Below, in pieces: positions 46,185 to 56,581 of a stretch of 64,000 nt of DNA. Location: assembly GCA_025435555.1 (NCBI GenBank), contig JAIWWG010000119.1, positions 20,798 through 84,797 of the forward strand, read 5' to 3'. A model generated the notes under the pieces. It saw only the letters and a list, made by a program, of their open reading frames with translations. It had not been told where the DNA came from and did not search any database. The stretch's first letter is position 1. Every line of letters starts with the position of its first letter. The translations under genes and the position numbers were made by a program. The DNA is from Chytriomyces cf. hyalinus JEL632. Taxonomy: Eukaryota > Chytridiomycota > Chytridiomycetes > Chytridiales > Chytriomycetaceae.

Positions 46185-47287
46185 ATGTCCTGCAACGATG
46201 CTACCGAACTGCCCCTCGTCTGCGTCATCTACGGCCTTGCCATCCAGTCTGGCCTGAACACGCTCATGACTACCGGTACGCTCTATATCCCACCGAGAAC
46301 ATCCCACATACTGACAGTCCGCCAGTGCCACAGTTTTTCCATAGCCAGACCAGCCCAAAAGCGCCGCTATTTCTGGCAATCGTAACCTGTGCGTTTAGTT
46401 TGCTGATCATGGCCGATTCGAGTATGTACATCCCAAACCACTTTGCGGATGAGCGAATGTGCAGTGTGCTGTATATGGCGGAAGGCGTGTTTTATCAGGG
46501 CTTTCTTCTTGTCTTTGGTTAGCTTTTTTAACTTCATTCAAGCGGGAATCTTGAATAACCTTACGACGCGTGCAGATACATTCATCCTCGTCAAAACCTA
46601 CACAATCACACGCGAAAACAAGGTGTTCCTCGCATTCATGACCACGGCTCTTTTGTACCGACTCGCTGCGGCTGTCGCAGATTTGATTCTTTCTGGTGGT
46701 GTATGGGACGACGCAAGCGGCTCCTGTGCTTACAGCCAGAACGGCGAGGCCATGTTCCATTACGCTGGGGCAGACCTTGCTTGTGACGTGTTGGCAACGG
46801 CAGGTTCTCTGGCAATGTTGGTTTCTGGAAAGTTTGGAGGGGTCTGGGATTTGATTGGGCAGCTGTCGATGGAAAACGGTTTGATGTTTTTCTTCAATCT
46901 GTATTTGAAAAACAAGAGACAGAGTCAGCTAATGCCACCAATTTTAAAAACAGTGATTCGTTCAAGTTTAACCTTGGCGCTAAATTCAGTCCTCATGTAC
47001 TTGGGACAGCTTCCCACCGTCAGCTTCAAAGTTCTGTCAATTGCTTGGGCCATTCAAAACACGGTGTTGCTTTACTTGATGAACCTGGAGCATGTCTACA
47101 GTTGAGAATTTGTTGCAGCTTAATCTTGACCTGCGCTGACCTCGATTTTCTTCCAACAGAGCTTCAGAGAGTGGCATGGGTAAACAAGCACCGTGATTCA
47201 AGAACACACAGTTGGATAAAACCGACTTCTTTTTCCCTGAGAGCATCGCAGCAGCCTGGAAAAGAGAGTTTGACGCAAGATAAATAG
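46185..47287 (+). CDS. Array 7TM protein, copy 3 (tail type B)
   Basis: Starts MSCNDATELPLVCVIYGLA. Spans match copy 2: LFLAIVTCAFSLLIMADSSMY, FYQGFLLVFG, VFLAFMTTALLYRLAAAVADL, HYAGADLACDVLATAGSLAM, RSSLTLALNSVLMYLGQ, IAWAIQNTVLLYLMNLEHVY. The seventh span is followed by a donor (A|GTTGAG at 47101) and a tail exon at 47160-47287 beginning KLQRVAWVNKHRDS and ending GKESLTQDK. This B tail is the only tail of this copy. Damaged copies of the same exon lie after copies 4 and 5, which use a different tail, showing where the tandem duplication began. Confidence 0.68.
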
Positions 47288-47368
47288 AAAATACAATGTC
47301 GCGCTTACCACGTTTTTTACATAAAGCGCGAATGAGATTTACTAGTTTTTGGAAATCCCTTCTTCTGT

Positions 47369-48464
47369 ATGGCAAACTGCAGCCCCACCGGTCTGCCCCT
47401 GCTTTGCATAATCCTTGGGCTGATGATTCAGGCAACCTGTAGCACGCTGGTAGATACAGGTGACTGCACTCGCCGTCTCCAACATGGAAGATATTAACTC
47501 ACAACGACAACTCACACCTAAACTTCAGTGCCAGAACTTGTGCATCAGATATGCTCCAGCTTAGAACCGCGTATGTTCTTCAATGCAGTCACGATTGCGT
47601 TCAACACGCTTCTTTTGCTCAACACTTGCCTGTATCTGCCTTGATACTTTGCAGACAGAGACAGCTTGCTCCGGTGATTGTATTTGCAACTGCGCTGTAT
47701 CATGGCGTCATGCTGGTGTTTGGTGAGTGGGGATCATACCACTCTGAATCGAACAAAAAAAAAAGACGTGTTTTCTCGTCAAGACGTACAGTACAACAAG
47801 ATAAAGCAGAATATTCCTCAGTTTATTAACTTTGGTACTGTTGTATCGACTTGGATCAAGCATTGCAGACTTGATTCTGACGTATGCTGCGTGGGACGCG
47901 AGTCCTCAAGCGTGCCTGTTTTATCAGAACCAAGAAACTTTGCGGCACTACATCTTCGCGGATATTGCTTGCGATGTGCTGGCAACTGTTGGCTCTCTTG
48001 CGCTGCTCGTTTCAGGAAGCGCCGGCGGACTATCGAGTTCAGTTGGACAGCTGTTGATAGAGAATGGAGATTACCGTAAAGGAGAGTCGTAATGCTGTCT
48101 GTTGCTGACACCTGTTACTTTTTTACTGGGGTTTCGTGCGGGCAGTGGTGCGGTCGGGATTGACATTGGCTCTGAACGGCTGTTATGCACGTGGCGCATT
48201 CTGCTGCCATGAGCTTTGACAATCTTTCCTTGACTTGGATGATCCAGAATTACATCCTAATGCACCTGGTGAACATGGAGCATGTTTACAGTGAGTCAGC
48301 CATTTGAGGTGACGCAGTACTCAACACTGTGCTTTCCCCACACAGAAAAGCGACGGCAAGAAAGGTACAATATTCCCGTGGGAATCGACGAGCCGCTGAC
48401 CCTTTCACGGCATCCCAAGTCCATCATCCAGCAAACTCCGGCTTCAATGAAGCCATCTGAATAA
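47369..48464 (+). pseudogene. Array 7TM protein, copy 4, inactivated
   Basis: Begins normally (MANCSPTGLPLLCIILGL) and matches copies 5 and 6 at the DNA level. It carries a TGA at 47642-47644 in the middle of the second span (LYLP-stop-YFAD), a base change or insertion soon after it, and a one-base loss in the exon near 47770 that shifts DAFIL into another frame. Downstream pieces (LGSSIADLILTYAAWDAS, ADIACDVLATVGSLALLVS) and the A-type tail (KRRQERYNIPVGIDEPLTL) remain readable. Several independent lesions argue for a pseudogene rather than stop-codon recoding. Confidence 0.75.
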
Positions 48465-48492
48465 CATTGCTAGAACAAAATCATAGAAGCCC

Positions 48493-48565
48493 ATGAAACG
48501 CGCCCAGTTCCGAGGGCAAGACCAACGGATCCAGTTCCAAAACGAGCCAAAAAGTCCACAGTTGA
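48493..48565 (+). pseudogene. Orphan fragment of DONSON exon 1 (copy 1)
   Basis: The sequence aligns base for base, with a few changes, to the first exon of the DONSON gene at 51801, including the ATGAAACGCGCC start context and the upstream ACAAAATCA. It breaks off in an ACAGTTGAG word at about 48558-48566, after which the sequence matches the intron before the B-type tail exon of copy 3. Confidence 0.75.
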
Positions 48566-48619
48566 GGGGTTACTGCAGTTTTTTCTTGGGTTGCGCTGAC
48601 CCCATTTTGCTTTCAACAG

Positions 48620-48729
48620 CCCTTCAGAGACTGGCGTTGGTAAACAAGCATTGCAGTTCGACTAAAAGGAATTGGAAAATGCCGGCCAAATTTACCGTGA
48701 GGGCATCGGGTGTGGAAAAGAGAGGGTGA
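48620..48729 (+). pseudogene. Orphan B-type tail exon (copy 1)
   Basis: This is a copy of the last exon of 7TM copy 3, with its CAACAG acceptor, reading LQRLALVNKHCSSTKRNW after a small change at the first codon. It now lies after copy 4, which already ends with an A-type tail, so it has no obvious host transcript unless used as an alternative last exon. Confidence 0.65.
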
Positions 48730-48730
48730 C

Positions 48731-49125
48731 GATTCTGTCCCGATTCTGTCCCATTTTTGTCCCGATTTATAGGGGATTCATACAACCAGAGTTCGACGGA
48801 TTGAGAGCGTGCCTTTGTAAACCCTGATGTTTTAAGCAAACAAATGGCCCAGCGACTTCGGTACACGTTCATCCGTGGGCTCCTCCAGGCTTTCTACCTA
48901 ATATTAAACGATGAAGAAGACTGTGCCTGTCCGGTCACAGAAATCTGTGTTAACTGTACCTGTCCAACACTTTATTCAAGCAACCCTGATGGCACGTGTT
49001 GCTTTTGAACCAATCCGTCGAACTCTGGTTGTGTGAATCCACTATAAATCGGGACAAAAATGGGACAGAATCGGGACAGAATCGGGACAGAATCGGGACA
49101 GAATCAGGACATAATCGGGACACGA
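48731..49125. mobile_element. Foldback (MITE-like) element with minisatellite arms
   Basis: Two arms of about 72 bases (48731-48803 and 49011-49081) are near-perfect inverted copies. Each has a GGGACAGAATC minisatellite at the outer side, then GGGACAAAAATGGGACAG, a TATAAATC word, and an AACTCTGGTTGT block at the inner side. The right array continues to about 49122. The central 200 bases have no ORF. It sits between 7TM copies 4 and 5 and explains why that gap is longer than the gap between copies 5 and 6. No clear target-site duplication was found. Confidence 0.65.
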
Positions 49126-49248
49126 AAAAATGGGCCAGGACATTTTTTATGAAATTAGCTGTAATGGTATTGCGCATGCCAGGTTTTTGGTTGAAAATAA
49201 AACGCGATTGAGATTTACCATTTTTTTTGGAAAATCCGTCTCCTCTCT

Positions 49249-50318
49249 ATGGCCAACTGCAGTCCCACCGGTCTGCCCTTAATTTGCATCCTTCTAGGGC
49301 TTACGATTCAGGCAAGCTGTAGCACGTTGGTGGATATAGGTGACTGGTCTCCAAAAGGGCGGCTTTCGGAAAATACTTACTTGCACACACAACGCGCAAA
49401 CTCGCAGTACCGGAGCTTTTGCATCAGATGCGGTTCAAATCAGAAACGCCAATTTTCTTCAATGCCGTCACAATTACGTTCAACACACTTCTGCTTCTCA
49501 ACTCGTGCTTGTATCTGCCGGGATACTTTGCAAACAGATCCAGCTGTACCCCGCTGGCTGTTTTCGCAGCTGCGATATACCATGGCTTCATGCTGGTGTT
49601 TGGTGAGTGAGAATCGTTTCTTGCGCGTTTGCCCGACTCTGAGACTCTCCCCTCCAAAAAAGACGCGTTTATTCTCATAAAGACGTACAGCACAACAAGA
49701 GAAAACAAACTGTTCCTCATCCTCCTGTCTTTGGCGCTGTTGTATCGATTTGGATCGAGCATTGTCGATTTGATTCTGACTAATGCCGAGTGGGATGACA
49801 GCGCTCAAGCTTGCCTGTTTTATCAGAACCAAGACACGTTGCGGCATTATACCATTGCTGATATCGTATGCGATGTTCTGGCAACGGTTGGCTCTGTGGC
49901 GTTGCTCATTTCAGGAAGGGTCGGTGGGATGTCGAATTTGGTTGGACATCTGTTGATTGAGAATGGTAATTACCGCGAAGGATAGTCCCTCGTGACTACT
50001 GTTGATGCATGTTGTTATTTAGTGGTTCGGTCCGGGTTAACCTTGGGTCTGAACGTAGCTGTTGTATACGTGGCAAGCTCTCCCGACATGAGCTTCGAAG
50101 GCCTTTCGTTGATCTGGATGGTCCAGAACTACTTTCTGCAGCAGTTGATGAATATGGAGCATATCTACAGTGAGTCATTGCCTAAGGTGTCCACATACTC
50201 AATAGTACGCTTCCCCCACACAGAAAAGCGACGGCAAGAAAGGTACAATACGCCCGTGGGAATCGACGAGCCGCTGACCCTTTCACGACATCCCAAGTCC
50301 ATCGTCCAACATGAATAA
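49249..50318 (+). CDS. Array 7TM protein, copy 5 (tail type A)
   Basis: Starts MANCSPTGLPLICILLGL. The exons give VPELLHQMRFKSETPIFF, FNTLLLLNSCLYLPGYFANRSSC, AAIYHGFMLVFG, DAFILIKTYSTTRENKLF, LLYRFGSSIVDLILTNAEWDD, HYTIADIVCDVLATVGSVAL, RSGLTLGLNVAVVYVASS and MVQNYFLQQLMNMEHIY. The A-type tail exon at about 50224-50318 reads KKRRQERYNTPVGIDEP and ends at VQHE. All frames are open, so this copy looks functional. It is nearly the same as copy 6 and the parent form of pseudogene copy 4. Confidence 0.72.
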
Positions 50319-50346
50319 AATTGCTTGAACAAAATCACAAAAAAAA

Positions 50347-50425
50347 TGAAGCCCATGAAACGCGCCATTTCCGAGAACGCGACCAACGGATTCAGCCGCA
50401 AACGAGCCAAAGCGTCTACAATTGA
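50347..50425 (+). pseudogene. Orphan fragment of DONSON exon 1 (copy 2)
   Basis: It begins ATGAAGCCCATGAAACGCGCC, like DONSON at 51801, and reads MKPMKRAISENATNGFSRKR. It keeps the bases that code for RKRA, which the resident gene has lost. At about 50418-50426 it breaks at an ACAATTGAG word and passes into the intron before a B-type tail exon. Confidence 0.75.
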
Positions 50426-50479
50426 GGAGTTCTTGTTGTGCTTTCTTAGGTTGCGCTGATCCCGTTTTGCTTTCAATAG

Positions 50480-50560
50480 AGCTTCAGAGACAGGCATGGG
50501 AAAATAAGCATTGCAGTTCGACGGCAAGTGATTGGAAAATGACGTCCTACAAGATGAATA
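50480..50560 (+). pseudogene. Orphan B-type tail exon (copy 2)
   Basis: This second copy of the copy 3 tail exon has an intact AATAG acceptor and reads LQRQAWENKHCSSTASDW. The frame stays open past 50560 into the next gene, so the original stop is lost. It follows 7TM copy 5 and the DONSON fragment. Confidence 0.6.
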
Positions 50561-50641
50561 GTATTGCGCTCACCACTTTTCAAGTTGAAAATACAGCGCG
50601 ATTGACATTTATTTTGTTTTTGGAAAATCTCTCTCGTATTT

Positions 50642-51772
50642 ATGGCCAACTGCAGTCCCACTGGCCTGCCCCTGGTTTGCATCTTTCTGGGGCTCACGAT
50701 TCAAGCAAGCTGTAACGCGCTGGTGGATATAGGTGACTGGGTCTCCGAAAGTGCAGCTTTCGCAAAAAATACTTACTTGCACCGACACGCAACGCGCAAA
50801 CTCGCAGTACCGGAGCTTACATATCAAATACGCTTTAAACCAAAAAAGCCAATCTTCTTCAATGTAGTCACGATTGCGTTCAACGCTCTTATTCTTCTCA
50901 ACTCGTGCTTGTATCTGCCTGTATACTTTGCAGACAGATCCAGCTGTGCCCCTCTGGCTATGTTCGCAGTTGTGACATTCCAAGGCTTCCTGCTGGTTTT
51001 TGGTGAGTGAGGATCGTTTCTTGCTTGTTGCGTGACTCTGAGAACCCCTCAACCCCCCCCCCCCAAAAAAAAAAAAAAAAAAAAAAGACGCGTTTATTCT
51101 CGTCAAGACGTACAGCACAACAAGAGAAAACAAGATATTCCTCAGTCTCCTGTCTTTGGTGCTTTTTTATCGACTTGGATCGACCATTGCTGATTTCACT
51201 CTGACTTATGCCGAGTGGGATGACAGCATCCAAGCTTGCCAGTTTTATCAGAACGAAGACACTTTGCGCCATTATACCATTGCTGATATCATGTGCGATG
51301 TTCTGGCGACGGTTGGCTCTGTTGCGTTGCTCATTTCAGGAAGGGTTGGTGGGATGACGAATTTGGCTGGGCAGCTGTTAATTGAGAATGGTGATAACCG
51401 CGAAAGAGAGTCTTATGCTGACTTGCTGCTGATACATGTTGTTTTTCAGTGGTTCGGTCGGGATTAACCTTGGCTGTGAACGTATCTGTTGTATACATAG
51501 CAAGCTCTCCCGACACGAGCATCGAAGACATTTCATTGGCCTGGACAGTACAAAGCTACATCCTACAGCAGTTGATGAATATGGAACATCTCTACAGTAA
51601 GTCATCGGCCAGTGGTGTCCGAATACTCAATAGTGCGCTTCTTTCCCACACAGAAAAGCGCCGGCAAGAAAGATACAGTATTCCCGCATCTTTTGAAGAG
51701 CAGCTGACCCCCCCACCGCACCCAAAGTCCAGCGGCCAGCAAACTTCGACCGCAGCGAAGCCATCTGAATAA
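50642..51772 (+). CDS. Array 7TM protein, copy 6 (tail type A)
   Basis: Starts MANCSPTGLPLVCIFLGL. Spans and loops follow copy 5: FNALILLNSCLYLPVYFADRSSC, FQGFLLVFG, FYRLGSTIADFTLTYAEWDD, HYTIADIMCDVLATVGSVAL, RSGLTLAVNVSVVYIASS, VQSYILQQLMNMEHLY. The A-type tail is KKRRQERYSIPASFEEQL and ends KPSE. The 3' splice site before the DAFIL-type exon follows a run of 12 C and 22 A (51053-51086) in place of a pyrimidine tract, which may weaken splicing. Otherwise the gene looks intact. It lies 29 bases upstream of the DONSON start. Confidence 0.7.
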
Positions 51773-51800
51773 AAATGCTTGAACAAAATATCACACAAAA

Positions 51801-54164
51801 ATGAAGCCCATGAAACGCGCCAGCTCCGAGAACGAGGCCAACGGAGCCAGCCAAAAGTGGCGGACTTGCGGCACTGCGAGTGAGAGATGCATGGAACTCA
51901 ACACCTCTGACTCTAGACCATAGGAGAAACATCGGCTCCAACGCGAGGGACATGCGCCTCCTCCATCGAATACCAGCAGTCTTGTTCCAGAGCAGGCAGC
52001 ATCGAGCGTTAAACCGGTGCTGACACCGAAACCTTCGATAAACGCAATGTCCACTGCCAAGGCACGCAATCCATTCGGAATGGGGCAATCTGCCACGCAC
52101 ATGCGTGCCTCATCTGATCCATTCAGCGTGCTCAGCAGTATCGAATCATGGTCGGGCACTTCGTCTTGGATGGATGCTCGAACCCAATCCGCTGTCGAAG
52201 ATTTGGCTTCAGATTCAGATTCAGACTTGGAAGAGGCAGACATGGACGAAAAAAAGGATTCGAATTCGGATGCGCTTCTTGTCCAATTCGAAGAAATGTG
52301 CGCACGGGCACCTGTGACACATGTTCAAGAACGTGGGAAAAGGATGTCCGAGAAATTGTGCACGCTTGTTGAAGAACCTCGGTCGAGACTGTTTTTTCTT
52401 TTGGCCAGCAAACCGAAAGATGAACATTTGAAAAAGAGGCTTCCGATGCTGTTTCCTGAGAAGCTGCATACAGCGCCTTCTCGATCGGCGGTGCCTGACA
52501 CATCCCCCGATTCAAAACCGAATCAAGCTGCTGAGATGGCAAAATCAGCTGGTTTACAATCGCAAGTAATACCTGAATCGCCCAATGTAAAACGATGCCT
52601 TTGCATCTTTTTTTTGCAAGAAAGCTAAAATTTTCGACACCGGCGACTGACTCAATGGATGCCCCATCGGACCCAAATGAACCGGACCTTATGGTATATT
52701 CATCCAAGTTGCACTCTTGTCTGTATTCGCTAAAATTTCGACTCCAAAGGATTACTGTCTGAAAACCGGGTTTTCAATCGTTTCCACCGAACTTCATCCC
52801 TGGCTACAAGAAAGGACCGAGGAAGACAATTTCTTGAGCTTGCATAACCATCAATTGAAAATTCCACTTCAGTCTCTGGTACGCCTTTACTCAATTTTTG
52901 GTTCTGTCTTTGGTGACTCACAAGCACCTCGTGTCAGACTTTGAAAGCACGATTTGATCAATGCTTAATCAGCCACGTATACCCCAATGGGCCAAGAGCA
53001 CCAACTCATATTGCGCTGATGACGCGAATTCTCGCCATTAAACCCGGAGTCGCGCTTAAACCGTTTGAAAGAAATGAACTGAACCACTTTGTAGCAAAAG
53101 AAAGCGAATGGTTAGTTCTTCCATTCCATTATCGAATGAGCGCTGAATTTATTTCCGAATTTCTTGAAAACTAGGCGGCAGTCTTTCAAATCACTGTGTG
53201 CATCACTCATGTCTAAGAACACGGACCATTTCGACCACATGAACTCTGAATTCACTGTTCTTTTTCAATCTCCGAATGCGCACGGAAATCCAACGAGCGA
53301 TTTTCGTGCGGTTTTGGCGAAAGCAAGTTTGGCGCTGCGAAATGTTCTCATTGGCAAAAAGATTCATTTCAAGTGCATCGTTGCATTACAAAAAGTGAAG
53401 AAAACATCAACTTACACGGGTCTCGAAGAAGGGAATGAGGATGAAAAGAATGAAGCGCGTCAAGAAATTATGTAAATGGAACGAATTCAGCCCGGAAGAA
53501 CGTGGGAGGCTTGATTTCTTATGACTTCAAGCATGCACTCGTTTCTAATGATTGAATTTCGTTTCTGTCAAAAGTGTTACCGCCTCCAAAGGGGATGCGA
53601 TTCCGTGCCAGGTTGTGTTTTCCGGCGAGGAAACGATTGTGAAACTAAAAGAGTTTCTCACGGACTGGACGGAGCACAGCGTTGAAAAACGCGCTCTGCA
53701 TCAACATGTGCTCATTTCTCCGTCTCCATTCCTTAATGCGAGTCTGAAAATGGCCGATGTGAGGACGCCGACTTTTTTAAACTTTCTGCCTGTTTCGACT
53801 TTTGCTTATACCTCTGGCTTAGATTGTAAAACTTGAGCGTGTGGAAAGGTTAGAATCAAGCACCTCCAATTCGTCCAAGTCAGTCGCAACGACCATGAGT
53901 GCATTTACAATGAAAGTTTCTGGCATCCTTCTCCCCACATCCATCGCAGTCATGAAAGACATTATGCGGTCCACATGCATCAACTCCAAAAAGGAGCAAG
54001 TAAAAATGATGATGGAAATCGAAGGTAAGACCGTGCCGCTGAACTTGGAAGTGGGGAGTCGAGTGACAGATTCGTCAAGTCGACAAGATGAAGGTGCTGT
54101 CGATGTCAATGTGTGTGGAAAGAGTGTGAATGTTTTTGAAGTTGGTGATGGAAGATACTTTTGA
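51801..54164 (+). CDS. DONSON: DONSON-like replication factor, exon 1 frameshifted
   Basis: In animals and plants DONSON helps load and protect the CMG replicative helicase. The core here matches it in order: KARNPFGMG near the N-terminus, a helical region, TLKARFDQCLISHVYP, then ESEWRQSFKSLCASLMS, NSEFTVLFQSP, LAKASLALRNVLIGKKIHF, and later SAFTMKVSGILLPTSIAVMKDIM. Exon 1 is 51801-51879 and exon 2 starts at 51924, but they join out of frame because 11 bases near 51852 are missing relative to the orphan copies. The Met at 52047 could start a shorter protein. Other introns are standard, for example ESEW split across GTTAGT...ACTAG. The C-terminus ends VGDGRYF. Identity is good; activity of this allele is uncertain. 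Confidence 0.75.
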
Positions 54165-54278
54165 ACATCTGAGCTTCGATGTTTTCTTTTGCTCTGGACC
54201 AGTCATGTTGGTCGAAAGCCCTTGTCCAAACGGTAAAAAGCAAATTAAAAAAAAAAAAAGCACGCGAAATATTTCAAG

Positions 54279-56394
54279 ATGCGAGCGACGTCCCAAGCAT
54301 CCAAATCCTCTCGCACCATCGATCCGGAGCTCCTTTATACGAAGCAGGTGCACTTCAACCTCGCGAAAAGCCCACGATAGCCTCAAGGCTCACCGTTGCC
54401 ACCTCTCAATCCCCCAAACAGGAGCGAATCGGAAAGGGCAGTTTCGGACAAGTGTTCAAGGCAAGTGGCACCTCAATACCATGCTTTCCGTGATTCTTAT
54501 TCAATACTCCGAAACAGGGCTTTCACATTGAGAGCGGCACGCCCGTGGCCATCAAAATCATTGATTTGGACGGTGAGCGATGACCTCGCTTCCCCACACG
54601 CACAACCGCACATATCCTCAACAACCACCCCTTCTCAATATGCCACCATATGGAAAACCAACCACAGCCGCCGAAGATGAGCTCGAAGACATTCAACAAG
54701 AAATCACCATTCTATCGCAACTGAATTCCGAGTACATTACGAAATACTACGGAAGCTATATAAAGCAGGCCAAACTTTGGATAGTGATGGAATATTGCGC
54801 AGGAGGGTCGTGTTTAGATTTGGTGAGCAAAAGGAAAATGCTGGTGTTTTTCCGAATGCTTGGTTGGGCTAAAATCAGTTGTCACCCTCATGTGATTCTT
54901 TATTTTTCATGAGTCAGATGCAGTCTGGTGTGTTCGAAGAGGTGTACATCGCGACGATTATGAAGGAGCTGTTGAAGGGGCTCGAATATCTGCATTCGGA
55001 AAATAAGCTGCACAGGGACATAAAAGGTGAGGTTGGATTTTTACGGGTTCGTCAAACACGTTCCAAAAAAAATAATCAACGTGCCGCATCGCAAACTAGC
55101 CGCAAACGTTCTCCTGAGCAGTAATGGAAGAGTAAAAATTGCAGATTTTGGTGTGTCGGGGCAGTTATCGCAAACCATGACCATCAAAAAAATGAACACG
55201 TTTGTTGGAACACCTTATTGTAAGTTTCTGCCAATATGCACCGAAAGCGACTCAGACCATTCCAAAATTAACAGGGATGGCTCCGGAAATTATTGAGCAG
55301 GCTGGGTACGACAAAAAGGTGAGACTTAAAAGGGCGCAGAGCCTGCTATATACACTAACCAACTAAATTCAGGCGGATATCTGGAGTCTTGGAATTACAG
55401 CTTTGGAACTTGCGAATGGCCAACCCCCGTATGCGGACTTGTCTCCGATGAAGGCTCTGTTTCTGATTCCTGAAAATGCACCACCACGCCTGGAGGGACC
55501 CAAATTCTCGTCGGGTTTCAAAGACTTTATCAAGCAGTGCCTTCAGAAAAACCCTGAAAACGTAAGAAAACCGTCATTAGGAATCGAAACTGCATTTTGT
55601 GACATTCCTTGTTGCGATGTTTGAAAAACTAACTTTTCGACCCATTGCAGCGTCCCCATGCCAGTCAACTTCTAAGACATAAATTTATTCTTGCGGCTAA
55701 ATCATGGAAGGATTTAGTGGAACTTATTCTGCGTCACGAACAATACCTGTGTGGCTTAGATGAAGGGGACTCTCTTTGTTCTGCAGTCGACTTTAGTTTG
55801 TGAGTTAAAACAATTGTGGCTTTCGACAATCAAAGGAAAGCAATTGCTAAAAGAATTTATTTCAGACAACTGGATCCGGACGACGCGTGGGACTTTGGAA
55901 CCGTGAGACCCGCAGTACCTCCAAAACCGACAAACGTTCCCAATGTTCCTGTTTTAGCAAGAGGCGCGCAATCAATGAGTCAAAGCCCAGGTTTCGACAC
56001 GATGGGAAGACACTCAGTGAGACCTTTGGTTGGTTCCCATTTGAATCCGTCTGCACCGCCGACAACTCCTTTGTATCGGCCATATAACGTCGGGGGAATG
56101 GTTGGCGTGCCCACATCCTCACCTGCAGCGCGGGCGGAGGCGCCACCGCAAAATGTTATTTATCAGCAACCACAATCGCAACAAGAGCCTGTGCAATCGC
56201 AACAACAGCGAACACCGAATCAGCACTATTTTGACTCTGGAGTACTTGTTGATGTGGTTCTGAGAGATCTCGTAAGAGAAGGGGATGCCCCTGAGTCTGT
56301 CGCGCTGCTACGGAGAGCGTTTCAAGAGGCAGAGTACCGTTCACCTGGACTTACGCGATCATTTGTCGAGCTGCTCAACAAACACTCTAAATAA
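54279..56394 (+). CDS. Ste20-family kinase, GCK-III (MST3/YSK1/Sps1) type
   Basis: Start at 54279 ([20 protein letters not shown]). The kinase domain has [88 protein letters not shown], and [32 protein letters not shown], all diagnostic of germinal-centre kinases of group III. The tail has LILRHEQYL and a Pro/Gln-rich linker, then a conserved C-terminal helix region ([19 protein letters not shown]...). About nine exons; the intron at 54461-54517 uses GC...AG. In fungi such kinases act in spore-wall, septation or polarity pathways, often bound to MO25-like partners. Which pathway applies here is not shown. Confidence 0.92.
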
Positions 56395-56581
56395 TTTGGA
56401 TTTCTTGTATTTCTTGCACCGAAGGCTCCCCCACAACACTTCCGTTTCTTGCATGGACAACTTCTCGCATTTCGGATGGTTTTACGTTTGACTCATGCTT
56501 TTTTGAAAGGAATTTAAGTATTTTTCTCTATAGTTTTTAAATATGTATTACGGTAACAGAATAAATGACGGTGTTTCTTTG

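Noticed and set aside
47642-47644. TGA in 7TM copy 4 as selenocysteine or readthrough
   Set aside because: The same copy has further frame lesions (near 47660 and 47770), and intact copies have Gly or Val at this place, so it is simply a pseudogene.
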